Of a stretch of DNA of 64,000 bases, positions 48,041 to 55,976 are shown piece after piece (position 1 is the stretch's first letter; every line of letters begins with the position of its first letter). The stretch comes from Crickella sp963642455 (GTDB lineage: Bacteria > Bacillota > Clostridia > Peptostreptococcales > Anaerovoracaceae): contig CAVIGM010000001.1 of the NCBI GenBank assembly GCA_963642455.1, forward strand, positions 10,202 to 74,201. Reading direction: 5' to 3'. Below the pieces are notes generated by a model. It worked only from the letters and a program-made list of their open reading frames with translations, made no database searches and was not told where the DNA came from. The translations under genes were made by a program, and so were the position numbers.

Positions 48041-48481
48041 TTACTTTCTTCCGGTATGGCCAAATCCGCCACTGCCCCGCTCCGTTGAGCTTAGATCGTC
48101 TAATCTCTCTACCGGCTCGATTTCGACTTTCTCGTATTTGGCAATCACAAGCTGTGCGATTCTGTCGCCGTCATTTATAACAAAGTCCTCTGAGCCGTAA
48201 TTTATAAGCGGAATCAAATACTCGCCGCGATAGTCCGAATCTATTGTTCCTATGCTATTTACAAGACCAATACCGTATTTAATCGCAAGCCCAGACCTTG
48301 CTCTTACCTGCCCCTCGTAGCCTTGTGGAATCTCGGCATAAATTCCTGTCGGAATAAGGCGCCTTTCCATAGGATGCAAGATGATGGGCTCATCAAGATA
48401 AGCGCAGAGGTCCATGCCGGATGAACCCTCTGTAGCGTAGCTTGGATATCTTCCGCTTAATGATTTAACTTTGAATTTCAT
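48041..48481 (-). CDS. dut: dUTP diphosphatase
   Basis: All five trimeric dUTPase motifs are present in 146 residues: GMDLCAY, RSGLAIKYGI, GTIDSDYRGE, RIAQLV and RGSGGFGHTG. Dut keeps uracil out of DNA and supplies dUMP. It follows the M16 peptidase by 12 bases and has a GGGAG ribosome site. Confidence 0.97.
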   Translation of the reverse strand: MKFKVKSLSGRYPSYATEGSSGMDLCAYLDEPIILHPMERRLIPTGIYAEIPQGYEGQVRARSGLAIKYGIGLVNSIGTIDSDYRGEYLIPLINYGSEDFVINDGDRIAQLVIAKYEKVEIEPVERLDDLSSTERGSGGFGHTGRK

Positions 48482-48493
48482 ATTACTCCCCGA

Positions 48494-49768
48494 TTATTTA
48501 CCTGTTACATTCACTATGCTGTAATTGTCGAAATTAGTTATCAAATTCTTCACTTCTTCGATATCAGCAAGCGAAATATCATCAAGAATTGTCAGAATAT
48601 CATCCTGGCTTAGGCATTTGCCACGAGCAAGGAAGCTATTTCCGTTAGATTTCATCCTTGACTTCGCACTCTCCTGAGAGAAGATATAAGAGGATTTAAG
48701 CTGCTCTTTTGCACTAAGAAATTCTTTCTCTGCAACTGGCTCGCTTTGCAATCTATCTAATTCCTGCTTAATCGCGTCAAGAGCCTCATCTACCTTATTC
48801 TTCGCAACGCCTGCAGCGATTGCAAAGGCTCCACCGCTTATATAGAAGGAATTTGACGAATAGACTGAATAAGCAAGCCCTTTCTGCTCTCTTACATTCT
48901 GGAAAAGTCTAGAGGACATTCCTCCACCGAGAAATACGCTAAGAACAGACAGCTTATATCTTGCTTCATCAATCACAGGAACTGTTGTAATTCCAAGAAT
49001 CAGATGCGCTTGCTCAATATCCTTGTAAATTGTTTCCCTGCGGCAAGCATTAACTGGGCAGCCCTTCTCGTCCTTTCGAGCGTTTGGCTTAAGATTGTGG
49101 AATTTGCCTTCGAAATAGGAAATAATCTCAGCCTCATCAAAGGAGCCTGCTATCGAAACCACAATCGAATCTCTGGTATAATGCTCATCATAATATTTGC
49201 GAAGATCCGCAGATGTAAACGAGCTGACATTATCCTTAGAGCCAAGTACCGGGTGACTCAGCGTGCTATCCGAGAAAACAAGCTTCGCAAGATTCTCTGC
49301 TGCAACATCGTCGGGATCATCCGCACTCATATTTATCTCTTCGATAACAACGAGCTTCTCCTTGTCGATGTCCTCCTGCGAGAAAAGTGGGTTCTCGATT
49401 AGGTCGACAAGCACATCGCAGGCCTTCATTAGATGCTCATCAAGGCATTTAACATAGAAGCAGGTTGACTCTTTGCCTGTAAAAGCATTGATGTCTCCGC
49501 CCACGCTGTCAATCTCGTCGACTATCTCAAATGCCGTTCTGTTAGATGTGCCCTTGAATACCATGTGCTCAATAAAATGAGAGATACCCTCTTCTTCGGG
49601 CCTCTCATTTGAAGAACCGGTCTTGCACCATATACCAATACAGCTTGACCTAACTCCATCCATATGATCGAGAATAAGATTAACCCCCGTGCTAAGCTGA
49701 ATGATCTTTATATTATTGCTTGAATTTGTATTTGAATTATTTGTATTGTCTCTTGATTTATTATTCAA
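48494..49768 (-). CDS. M16-family zinc peptidase (YmxG/processing protease-like)
   Basis: The inverted zinc motif HFIEH and the downstream Glu (VVIEEINMS) are present, followed by the second M16 half with GGGMSSRLFQNVREQKGLAYSVYS. The frame is open to 49822. The best ribosome site (AGGAGG) precedes a TTG at 49768, giving 424 residues, close to family length, and an 8-base overlap with the upstream gene. The first 20 residues are an Asn/Ser/Thr-rich run. The substrate is unknown. Confidence 0.9.
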   Translation of the reverse strand: MNNKSRDNTNNSNTNSSNNIKIIQLSTGVNLILDHMDGVRSSCIGIWCKTGSSNERPEEEGISHFIEHMVFKGTSNRTAFEIVDEIDSVGGDINAFTGKESTCFYVKCLDEHLMKACDVLVDLIENPLFSQEDIDKEKLVVIEEINMSADDPDDVAAENLAKLVFSDSTLSHPVLGSKDNVSSFTSADLRKYYDEHYTRDSIVVSIAGSFDEAEIISYFEGKFHNLKPNARKDEKGCPVNACRRETIYKDIEQAHLILGITTVPVIDEARYKLSVLSVFLGGGMSSRLFQNVREQKGLAYSVYSSNSFYISGGAFAIAAGVAKNKVDEALDAIKQELDRLQSEPVAEKEFLSAKEQLKSSYIFSQESAKSRMKSNGNSFLARGKCLSQDDILTILDDISLADIEEVKNLITNFDNYSIVNVTGK

Positions 49769-50327
49769 TCTCTTCCTCCTCGGAATCATTCTCAGATTCA
49801 TTCTCTGCATCATCATCTTCAAATAGCAGTCTCGAAACGCTCATATCGAAGCCTTCGAGGTCGTAATCTAATGCCGTTCGAAAATCATATCTGCAATCCT
49901 CGTTAAATAGCTTGGCCGATAATATGTCATATCTTGCCTCTAAGATGCTTACTTCTGTTCCGTTAAGCATATTGAAGGCAAGCTTATCAAGCACATACCA
50001 TTTCCTGAATTTAACAAGCTCTTCAGATAGACTTCTTATATCCTCGGCTTCCATATTAGAGCTTAGCATGCCCTCAAATAGCCTGCCGATATTATCAACA
50101 AGAATGTACAATTCATTCTCTTCATCAGGTATAACTCTTAAGAAATCTTCGAAGTAATTGGAAAAGGCTTCCGCCAATATATCGGTGTCGATCTCCTTAA
50201 ATAAGTCATAGATTAGATTCGCTTCTATATATTCGTCACATTCGAGCAGCGCCTCGAGGTTCTCGTAATAGCAGAACTCCGAAGGCTTATCTATATCAAG
50301 TGTTTTATAAAATATGGTCTTGTCCAT
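49761..50327 (-). CDS. Hypothetical acidic protein, unrecognised
   Basis: The first ATG that makes sense is at 50327, giving 188 residues starting MDKTIFYKTLDIDKPSEF. The frame continues upstream to 50546, but that part is antisense to pepF. The protein appears helical and acidic, with no signal peptide or membrane helix, and ends in an Asp/Glu/Ser/Asn tail (residues 170-188). It heads the minus-strand series and overlaps the M16 gene by 8 bases. I do not recognise a family. Confidence 0.7.
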   Translation of the reverse strand: MDKTIFYKTLDIDKPSEFCYYENLEALLECDEYIEANLIYDLFKEIDTDILAEAFSNYFEDFLRVIPDEENELYILVDNIGRLFEGMLSSNMEAEDIRSLSEELVKFRKWYVLDKLAFNMLNGTEVSILEARYDILSAKLFNEDCRYDFRTALDYDLEGFDMSVSRLLFEDDDAENESENDSEEEEIE

Positions 50328-50358
50328 AGTCGGATTTCTTCCCCTTTTTCCATAGATA

Positions 50359-50388
50359 TGATATAATTTTGCACTGAATATTATAGCA
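50359..50388. promoter_or_regulatory. Two opposed extended -10 elements between pepF and the hypothetical gene
   Basis: TGATATAAT (plus, 50359-50367) faces pepF, and TGCTATAAT (minus, 50388-50380) faces the hypothetical gene. The hexamers are 12 bases apart, so both start points fall near 50374 and the two polymerase sites overlap. Neither has a clear -35. Confidence 0.68.
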
Positions 50389-50403
50389 TACGGAGATATC
50401 AAA

Positions 50404-52181
50404 ATGAATAATAAGACTCTCAAAAACAGAAACGAAATACCCTCAGAATTCAAGTGGGACATCGAAGCTATGTATCCTCTTGAAGCCGATGTAGATAAGG
50501 ATATCGAAGACGGACTTGCCTTAGCATCTTCCCTTTCTGAATACAAGGGACGGATAATGGAGAGCCCCGCTGTTCTTCTTGAAGTACTGAATCTATATGC
50601 ACAATCAATGCAAAAGATTGAGAAGGCCTATGTGTATTCTCGCATGAAGCACGATGAGGATAATGCCGATTCCAAATATAACAAGCTATATGGAAAAGCA
50701 ATGTCGGCTATTGCTACTCTTTCGGCAAACACATCATTTCTGACGCCTGAGCTTCTTTCTTATGAAGAGGATGAGGTGCTCTCGTATGTAGATAAGGAAG
50801 ATGGACTTTCCAAATACAGATTCATGCTCGAGAACATTATGCTATCTAAGCCTCATACCCTAAGCTCTGAGCAGGAATATATCATGGCCTCCCTCTCCGA
50901 AGCCCTGAATGCACCAGACGAAATTTTCACATCGCTTAATGATGTTGATATGGTCTTTGGCGAGGTGCTAAATGACGATAACGAACTTGTGCCACTCACT
51001 CACGCGAGCTATTCCGCTCTCATGGAGTCCAAATCTCGCGAAGTAAGAGAGAATACTTTTACAACGCTCTACGAGAAATACAAGGAGCACAACAACACTC
51101 TCGCTACTACGTATAATTATACTGTCAAAACAAATGCCATCTGCAAGAATTTAAGAAATTACGCTTCATGCCTTGAATCTTCGCTATCTGGCAACAAAAT
51201 TCCGCTCTCTGTATACGAGAATTTGATTGACGCTGTACACAAGCAGCTTCCTGCAATGCACAAATATGTCGGCATAAGAAAAAGAGTTCTCGGTATAGAT
51301 GATCTTAAGATGTACGACGTATATATTCCGCTTGTTAAGCCCGCAAATTCAAGCTACACATTCGAGGAAGCCGTGGACATCTGCTGCAATGCCCTTGCTC
51401 CTATGGGAGAAGAATATGTATCGGTATTCAGAGACGGTATCTTGAATAAGCGCTGGGTCGATAGATATGAGAATAAAGGCAAGAGTTCGGGTGCCTACAG
51501 CTTCGGCTCCTACGATAGCTACCCTTATATTCTGATGAATTTTACTGGCGAGCTAAGAGATGTCTTCACCTTAATTCATGAAGGTGGACATTCCATGCAC
51601 TCTTATTATACGCGAAAAACTCAGGATTATATTTACGGGGATCATTGCATCTTCACTGCTGAGGTTGCAAGTACCGTCAACGAAACGCTGCTAATCAAAT
51701 ATCTGCTCGATAATACTGACGATGAGGAGATGCAATTATATCTTGTTAATTTCTATATTGACGAGTTCAAATCCACCCTCTTCCGCCAGACCATGTTTGC
51801 GGAATTTGAGAAATGGGCGCATGAAGAGGTCGAGGCAGGAAATGCTCTTACTGCAGATGCACTTAATGACTATTATGCCAAATTGAACAGCTTATACTTC
51901 GGTCCTGATATGGGCGAAGATCCATATATTCAGTATGAATGGTCAAGGATTCCGCATTTCTATAGGGCCTTCTATGTATATCAATATGCGACCGGATATT
52001 CCGCAGCTAATGCAATAGCAAATAGAATTCTAAGCTTAGGACAAGAAGCTGTAGATGATTATATTAGCTTCCTGTCGGCCGGCTCGTCTGATTATCCGAT
52101 TGAGCTTCTTAAGCTTGCTGGCGTGGATATGAGCACAGAAGAGCCTATACTTTCGGCACTTGATACCTTCAGCGAGCTCGT
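50404..52181 (+). CDS. pepF: Oligoendopeptidase F (3' end lost in assembly gap)
   Basis: This M3B zinc peptidase reads 592 residues before the Ns. The zinc motif HEGGHSMHSYY near 397-407 and the later Glu (FTAEVASTVNETLL) are present, with the N-terminal PepF domain (WDIEAMYPLE). Family length is about 600, so only the last few residues are missing. It hydrolyses short peptides in the cytosol. A CGGAG site lies 8 bases before the ATG, and an extended -10 lies 36 bases upstream. Confidence 0.94.
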
Positions 52182-53129
52182 NNNNNNNNNNNNNNNNNNN
52201 NNNNNNNNNNNNNNNNNNNNNNNNNNNNNNNNNNNNNNNNNNNNNNNNNNNNNNNNNNNNNNNNNNNNNNNNNNNNNNNNNNNNNNNNNNNNNNNNNNNN
52301 NNNNNNNNNNNNNNNNNNNNNNNNNNNNNNNNNNNNNNNNNNNNNNNNNNNNNNNNNNNNNNNNNNNNNNNNNNNNNNNNNNNNNNNNNNNNNNNNNNNN
52401 NNNNNNNNNNNNNNNNNNNNNNNNNNNNNNNNNNNNNNNNNNNNNNNNNNNNNNNNNNNNNNNNNNNNNNNNNNNNNNNNNNNNNNNNNNNNNNNNNNNN
52501 NNNNNNNNNNNNNNNNNNNNNNNNNNNNNNNNNNNNNNNNNNNNNNNNNNNNNNNNNNNNNNNNNNNNNNNNNNNNNNNNNNNNNNNNNNNNNNNNNNNN
52601 NNNNNNNNNNNNNNNNNNNNNNNNNNNNNNNNNNNNNNNNNNNNNNNNNNNNNNNNNNNNNNNNNNNNNNNNNNNNNNNNNNNNNNNNNNNNNNNNNNNN
52701 NNNNNNNNNNNNNNNNNNNNNNNNNNNNNNNNNNNNNNNNNNNNNNNNNNNNNNNNNNNNNNNNNNNNNNNNNNNNNNNNNNNNNNNNNNNNNNNNNNNN
52801 NNNNNNNNNNNNNNNNNNNNNNNNNNNNNNNNNNNNNNNNNNNNNNNNNNNNNNNNNNNNNNNNNNNNNNNNNNNNNNNNNNNNNNNNNNNNNNNNNNNN
52901 NNNNNNNNNNNNNNNNNNNNNNNNNNNNNNNNNNNNNNNNNNNNNNNNNNNNNNNNNNNNNNNNNNNNNNNNNNNNNNNNNNNNNNNNNNNNNNNNNNNN
53001 NNNNNNNNNNNNNNNNNNNNNNNNNNNNNNNNNNNNNNNNNNNNNNNNNNNNNNNNNNNNNNNNNNNNNNNNNNNNNNNNNNNNNNNNNNNNNNNNNNNN
53101 NNNNNNNNNNNNNNNNNNNNNNNNNNNNN
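52182..53129. other. Assembly gap (948 Ns)
   Basis: No sequence is given. The gap removes the pepF 3' end and at least one more gene end. Its true length may differ from the number of Ns. Confidence 0.99.
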
Positions 53130-53181
53130 TCGCTTCCGCAATTACGACTACTGGAAGAAACTCACAACGAAACTTTTATAG
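53130..53181 (+). CDS. Possible C-terminal fragment of a gene lost in the gap
   Basis: One plus-strand frame leaves the gap as RFRNYDYWKKLTTKLL and stops at 53181. A second frame stops at 53192. Either could be the tail of a gene between pepF and the pseudouridine synthase. In many Bacillota the gene before rluD is lspA, about 450-500 bases, which would fit the gap; this is a guess from synteny only. Confidence 0.3.
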
Positions 53182-53250
53182 ACTTTTACTAACTATTACG
53201 AACTATTACAAACTTTTACAAACTTATATAAGCATTCATAAGCATTCATA
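53171..53250. repeat. Eight-unit 10-bp tandem array ending at the rluA-type start codon
   Basis: Eight units of exactly 10 bases follow one another: two ACTTTTA-type, two AACTATTAC(G/A), AACTTTTACA, AACTTATATA and two perfect AGCATTCATA. The last unit ends at 53250 and the ATG starts at 53251. No purine-rich ribosome site is present in the array. Confidence 0.88.
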
Positions 53251-54150
53251 ATGGCTAAATACAATCACACAGTTACAGAAGAAGAATACGGACAGAGCAT
53301 CAATCAAATACTGAGAGCCAATTACAGCTTCTCGGCAAGATTCAAGACTAAGATGAAATTCCAGTCCCTTGTTGATTTGAATGGTGTTCCGACACCTGGC
53401 TACGTCAAGCCCGAGGTCGGAGATATAATCGGAATCAGGCTGCCCGAGGAAACAAGCGATTTTCCTCCCGAGGACATACCGATTAATGTTCTATACGAGG
53501 ACGATGATCTTCTGATTATCAACAAGCAGCCCGGCATAATCGTTCATCCGACGAAAGGCCACCCTACTTCGACCATCGCTAATGGCATAATGAAGTACAT
53601 GCTCGATACAAATCAGAGCTTCAAGATACGCTTTGCAAATCGCATAGATATGGATACATCGGGCATTGTTATTTGCTGCAAGAACGCAAATGCTCAGAAC
53701 GACATTTCCTCTCAAATGCGCTCTCAGACCGTTATAAAAAAGTATATAGCCCTTGTTCATGGTTCTGTGGCTGAAGACGAGTTCACTATAGATTTGCCAG
53801 TCGGAAGGCCAAGCCAAGAATCGATAAGGCGCTGCGTTATGTTCGAGGGTGGCAAAGACGCCGTAACCGATGTCAAAGTTCTGCAAAGATATGCCGATTA
53901 TACGCTTGTGGAACTGACGCTCCATACAGGCAGAACACATCAAATCAGAGTTCATCTATCGCACATCGGGCATCCGATTATCGGAGACAGCCTTTATGAC
54001 GGCGATGCCCCGCTTCTAATCGACAGACAGGCTTTGCATGCGTATAAGCTGAGCTTCATACATCCAATAAGCAAGGAGCTCCTTGAAATCGAAGCCCCTT
54101 ACCCTGACGATATATTGGCTGCAATCGGTGCAATCGACTCTCAAAGGTAA
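53251..54150 (+). CDS. RluA-family 23S rRNA pseudouridine synthase
   Basis: The 299-residue protein has the RluA/RluD catalytic domain. The active-site loop reads NRIDMDTSGIV, so the catalytic Asp is kept, but the usual His of HRLD is Asn. Also present are INKQPGIIVHPTKGH, HTGRTHQIRVHLSHIGHPIIGD and a final LHAYKLSFIHP. The N-terminal part resembles a degenerate S4 domain. It likely modifies rRNA uridines, with the site unknown. The start codon has no visible ribosome site. A terminator lies 180 bases after the stop. Confidence 0.9.
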   Translation: MAKYNHTVTEEEYGQSINQILRANYSFSARFKTKMKFQSLVDLNGVPTPGYVKPEVGDIIGIRLPEETSDFPPEDIPINVLYEDDDLLIINKQPGIIVHPTKGHPTSTIANGIMKYMLDTNQSFKIRFANRIDMDTSGIVICCKNANAQNDISSQMRSQTVIKKYIALVHGSVAEDEFTIDLPVGRPSQESIRRCVMFEGGKDAVTDVKVLQRYADYTLVELTLHTGRTHQIRVHLSHIGHPIIGDSLYDGDAPLLIDRQALHAYKLSFIHPISKELLEIEAPYPDDILAAIGAIDSQR

Positions 54151-54178
54151 GCCCTCTCGGGCTTGGGATTCACAAAAA

Positions 54179-54215
54179 TAGAGAAAATCGTGTGTTTTCG
54201 AGCCGATTTTCTCTA
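54179..54215 (+). repeat. 37-bp imperfect palindrome, family 1, copy 1
   Basis: Arms TAGAGAAAATCG and CGATTTTCTCTA pair perfectly over 12 bases around a 13-base loop. It is the first of four equal-length copies in the rluA 3' region. Confidence 0.92.
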
Positions 54216-54274
54216 CTCAGGCTCCAAGCGAGGCCATGTGTTATGTCACGTGCGTAACTTGGTTTCGTCATTTA

Positions 54275-54311
54275 TAGAGAAAATCCGCCGATTTCGAGGC
54301 GATTTTCTCTA
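54275..54311 (+). repeat. 37-bp imperfect palindrome, family 1, copy 2
   Basis: Arms TAGAGAAAATC and GATTTTCTCTA pair over 11 bases, and a nested CGCC/GGCG can extend the stem with one bulge. It starts 96 bases after copy 1. Confidence 0.92.
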
Positions 54312-54330
54312 CTCATTTGTCATCTGTCGA

Positions 54331-54372
54331 CAGGGCTTCGGTAATCGAAGCCCTGTCTTCTTTTCTTAATCT
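54331..54372 (+). terminator. Rho-independent terminator after the rluA-type gene
   Basis: CAGGGCTTCG and CGAAGCCCTG form a perfect 10-bp stem with loop GTAAT, followed by a T-rich tail. It lies between palindrome copies 2 and 3. Confidence 0.9.
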
Positions 54373-54381
54373 GTTATTTAG

Positions 54382-54418
54382 TAGAGAAAATAGAGCGATT
54401 TTAAGCCTATTTTCTCTA
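54382..54418 (+). repeat. 37-bp imperfect palindrome, family 1, copy 3
   Basis: Arms TAGAGAAAATA and TATTTTCTCTA pair over 11 bases. Relative to copy 1 the C-G pair at arm position 11 is replaced by A-T on both sides, a compensatory change that supports selection on the hairpin. Confidence 0.92.
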
Positions 54419-54476
54419 TTTTCTTCCGAACCAACTTCGATTCGTAGCAGGCTTTTCGCATAGACTAAGATGCGAG

Positions 54477-54513
54477 TAGAGAAAATATGTCGATTTTGAA
54501 GCGATTTTCTCTA
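54477..54513 (+). repeat. 37-bp imperfect palindrome, family 1, copy 4
   Basis: Arms TAGAGAAAAT and ATTTTCTCTA pair over 10 bases, with one mismatch inside. Copies 3 and 4 are both followed by a T-rich run and GAACCAAC, so the repeat unit extends past the palindrome. Confidence 0.9.
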
Positions 54514-54623
54514 TTTTTTGCTGAACCAACAAATTCTGTGGTGGCGTGCAAGCTGCATTGTATCCCTCGTTTAATTCTATTCAAGCTGTTGTTTCTCTTC
54601 CATTCCTCTCTATAAATTTTCTA

Positions 54624-54652
54624 TAAATAAAAAAGCAGACCCGAAGGTCTGC
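54624..54652 (-). terminator. Minus-strand terminator with UUCG tetraloop
   Basis: On the minus strand GCAGACC-TTCG-GGTCTGC is followed by six Ts. It would end transcripts coming from the DUF975-type gene, leaving a 3' UTR of about 370 bases that contains three family-2 repeats. Between it and palindrome copy 4 I see no gene. Confidence 0.82.
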
Positions 54653-54740
54653 ATTGTTTGATTTAATTGACTTTACGCCAATAAGCGTCTCTATACATTC
54701 CATACTTCTGCTCATAGACATCGAGCCTTCCATCCTCTTG

Positions 54741-54798
54741 TGAAAAATATATTCCGTTCGTTTTTGAAAATAATCGGCTCTGTCGGTGAAAATCAAGT
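54741..54798 (+). repeat. Bipartite intergenic repeat, family 2, copy A
   Basis: The copy contains TTCCGTTCGTTTTTGAAAAT followed by AATCGGCTCTGTCGGTGAAA. It is nearly identical over about 46 bases to copy E at 63875, 9 kb away. Confidence 0.88.
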
Positions 54799-54830
54799 AG
54801 TTGAAAGCTGATTCAAGCTTGTTCAACGCT

Positions 54831-54880
54831 CAGAAATCGTCGGCAGAGGCAGAAAATCGCAAAAACGAACGGATTTTTGA
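54831..54880 (-). repeat. Bipartite intergenic repeat, family 2, copy B
   Basis: In the opposite orientation it holds the exact 20-base core CAAAAATCCGTTCGTTTTTG, joined to a GATTTTCTG...GCCGACGATTTC half. Confidence 0.88.
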
Positions 54881-54890
54881 ATGTGAACCT

Positions 54891-54943
54891 CTGAGAAATC
54901 GCCGACAAAGAGAAATAATCGCAAAAACGAACGGATTTTTGAA
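54891..54943 (-). repeat. Bipartite intergenic repeat, family 2, copy C
   Basis: It has the same exact 20-base core and orientation as copy B, 60 bases away, with a GTCGGCGATTTCTCA end. The stretch from 54944 to 55023 holds only a degenerate CCGTTCGTA fragment at about 54973. Confidence 0.88.
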
Positions 54944-55023
54944 AACGCGCTCCGAAGGCTCGCCTTCCGCCGCCGTTCGTACTTAGCGATTGGCCCTCCT
55001 CTTCGTCACTCGGCGCGGTACGA

Positions 55024-55860
55024 CTAATTGTTGCTTTCCAAGAGCCTATAATTTCTGAAGACGCCCTCACCAACGAACTTGAAATTATCAAATCCATGAT
55101 ATACCAGAAGCTCATAATAGACACCTCTTACAAGCACGCAGTAGCTGAGTGCAAGTGCGAGTGGAATCTCAAGAACGAAATATCCAAGCATTCCGCCGAT
55201 TGTACTTGCGTCGAGCAGGTTGAAATAAGCGACAACATATGATGGAAAATATCCAAGGGCAATAATGCCGATATAGGATAGGTCGAGTTTGAACATATTC
55301 GTCTTATTTCCAGTCATTCTCATTCTACTCTCCGCAAGGCATTGCATTACGCCTTTACTTGGATCGTCCGCAAGGATGAAATATGCCTGTCTGAAGTGAT
55401 AGAAGAAAAGAACGCCAGGTGCTATAAAGAAGAACAGGCCCATGCTTATGAATAGCGACTTAGCTGCGGACATGCAAATTGATTTAACAAAGAGCGTGAA
55501 GCCTTCGAAAATCGATCTGTATTCGCAGCGGCCGTTTCTTATAAAAGTAAGGACATATAATGCCTGCCCTACTTCAATTACGCCGACAAAGAGAAATACA
55601 TAGAATATCTGAACAACCGGCAGGCTTGGCATTTGGTCTATCATGCCAGCATATGCTTGCTTAACCTGCGGATTAACAAGGTCCCAATAATCAAGTGGAA
55701 TCAGCATAGCAAGTATCTCAGGGAGCCAGTTTGTAAAGAAGAAAACGATCAGCCCGCCGAGAAGATACTTCGGCCACTTGCCTTTGGCATGCGTTACTGT
55801 AAGCCTTTGAATCAAGTTCGGACTCTCTGTTATTCTGTAGTACATTTCTTGAAAATTCAT
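55024..55860 (-). CDS. DUF975-type integral membrane protein
   Basis: The 278-residue protein has about six hydrophobic helices. The family-like centre reads RNGRCEYRSIFEGF, then PGVLFFYHFRQAYFILADDPSKGV, AESRMRMTGNK and FKLDLSYIGIIALGYFPSYV. This matches DUF975, whose function is unknown. It is flanked by plus-strand genes and stands alone. Its start has an AGGTG site and an extended -10 upstream. Confidence 0.8.
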   Translation of the reverse strand: MNFQEMYYRITESPNLIQRLTVTHAKGKWPKYLLGGLIVFFFTNWLPEILAMLIPLDYWDLVNPQVKQAYAGMIDQMPSLPVVQIFYVFLFVGVIEVGQALYVLTFIRNGRCEYRSIFEGFTLFVKSICMSAAKSLFISMGLFFFIAPGVLFFYHFRQAYFILADDPSKGVMQCLAESRMRMTGNKTNMFKLDLSYIGIIALGYFPSYVVAYFNLLDASTIGGMLGYFVLEIPLALALSYCVLVRGVYYELLVYHGFDNFKFVGEGVFRNYRLLESNN

Positions 55861-55894
55861 AATTGTGTCACCTATTTGAAAATATTTTATAAAG

Positions 55895-55903
55895 AGTATA
55901 TCA
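55895..55903 (-). promoter_or_regulatory. Extended -10 element for the DUF975-type gene
   Basis: The minus strand reads TGATATACT, a TGn-extended -10, 35 bases before the ATG. The divergent thiN leader has a TATAAT at 55943-55948 without a clear -35. Confidence 0.5.
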
Positions 55904-55976
55904 TCATTATGTTGTAATTATAATTGAATTTGTAATTGTATTTATAATAGAAAAATAAAGTATAAGAGGTTTTTAT

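Noticed and set aside
54163..54369. 68-residue ORF with internal peptide repeat (IEKI...FLYS)
   Set aside because: It is a translation of palindrome copies 1 and 2, whose 96-base spacing keeps frame. There is no ribosome site and it runs into the terminator.
54179..54513. CRISPR-like array (37-bp repeats with 58-70-base spacers)
   Set aside because: Only the palindrome arms are conserved and the loops differ between copies. One spacer contains a terminator, and no cas genes are present.
54581..54826. 81-residue minus-strand ORF
   Set aside because: It spans the UUCG terminator and repeat copy A, and has no recognisable domain.
54801..55124. Short ORFs on both strands over the family-2 repeats
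   Set aside because: They are translations of repeat copies B and C. The same kind of ORF appears over copies D and E at 63.7-64.0 kb, so the coding appearance comes from the repeats.
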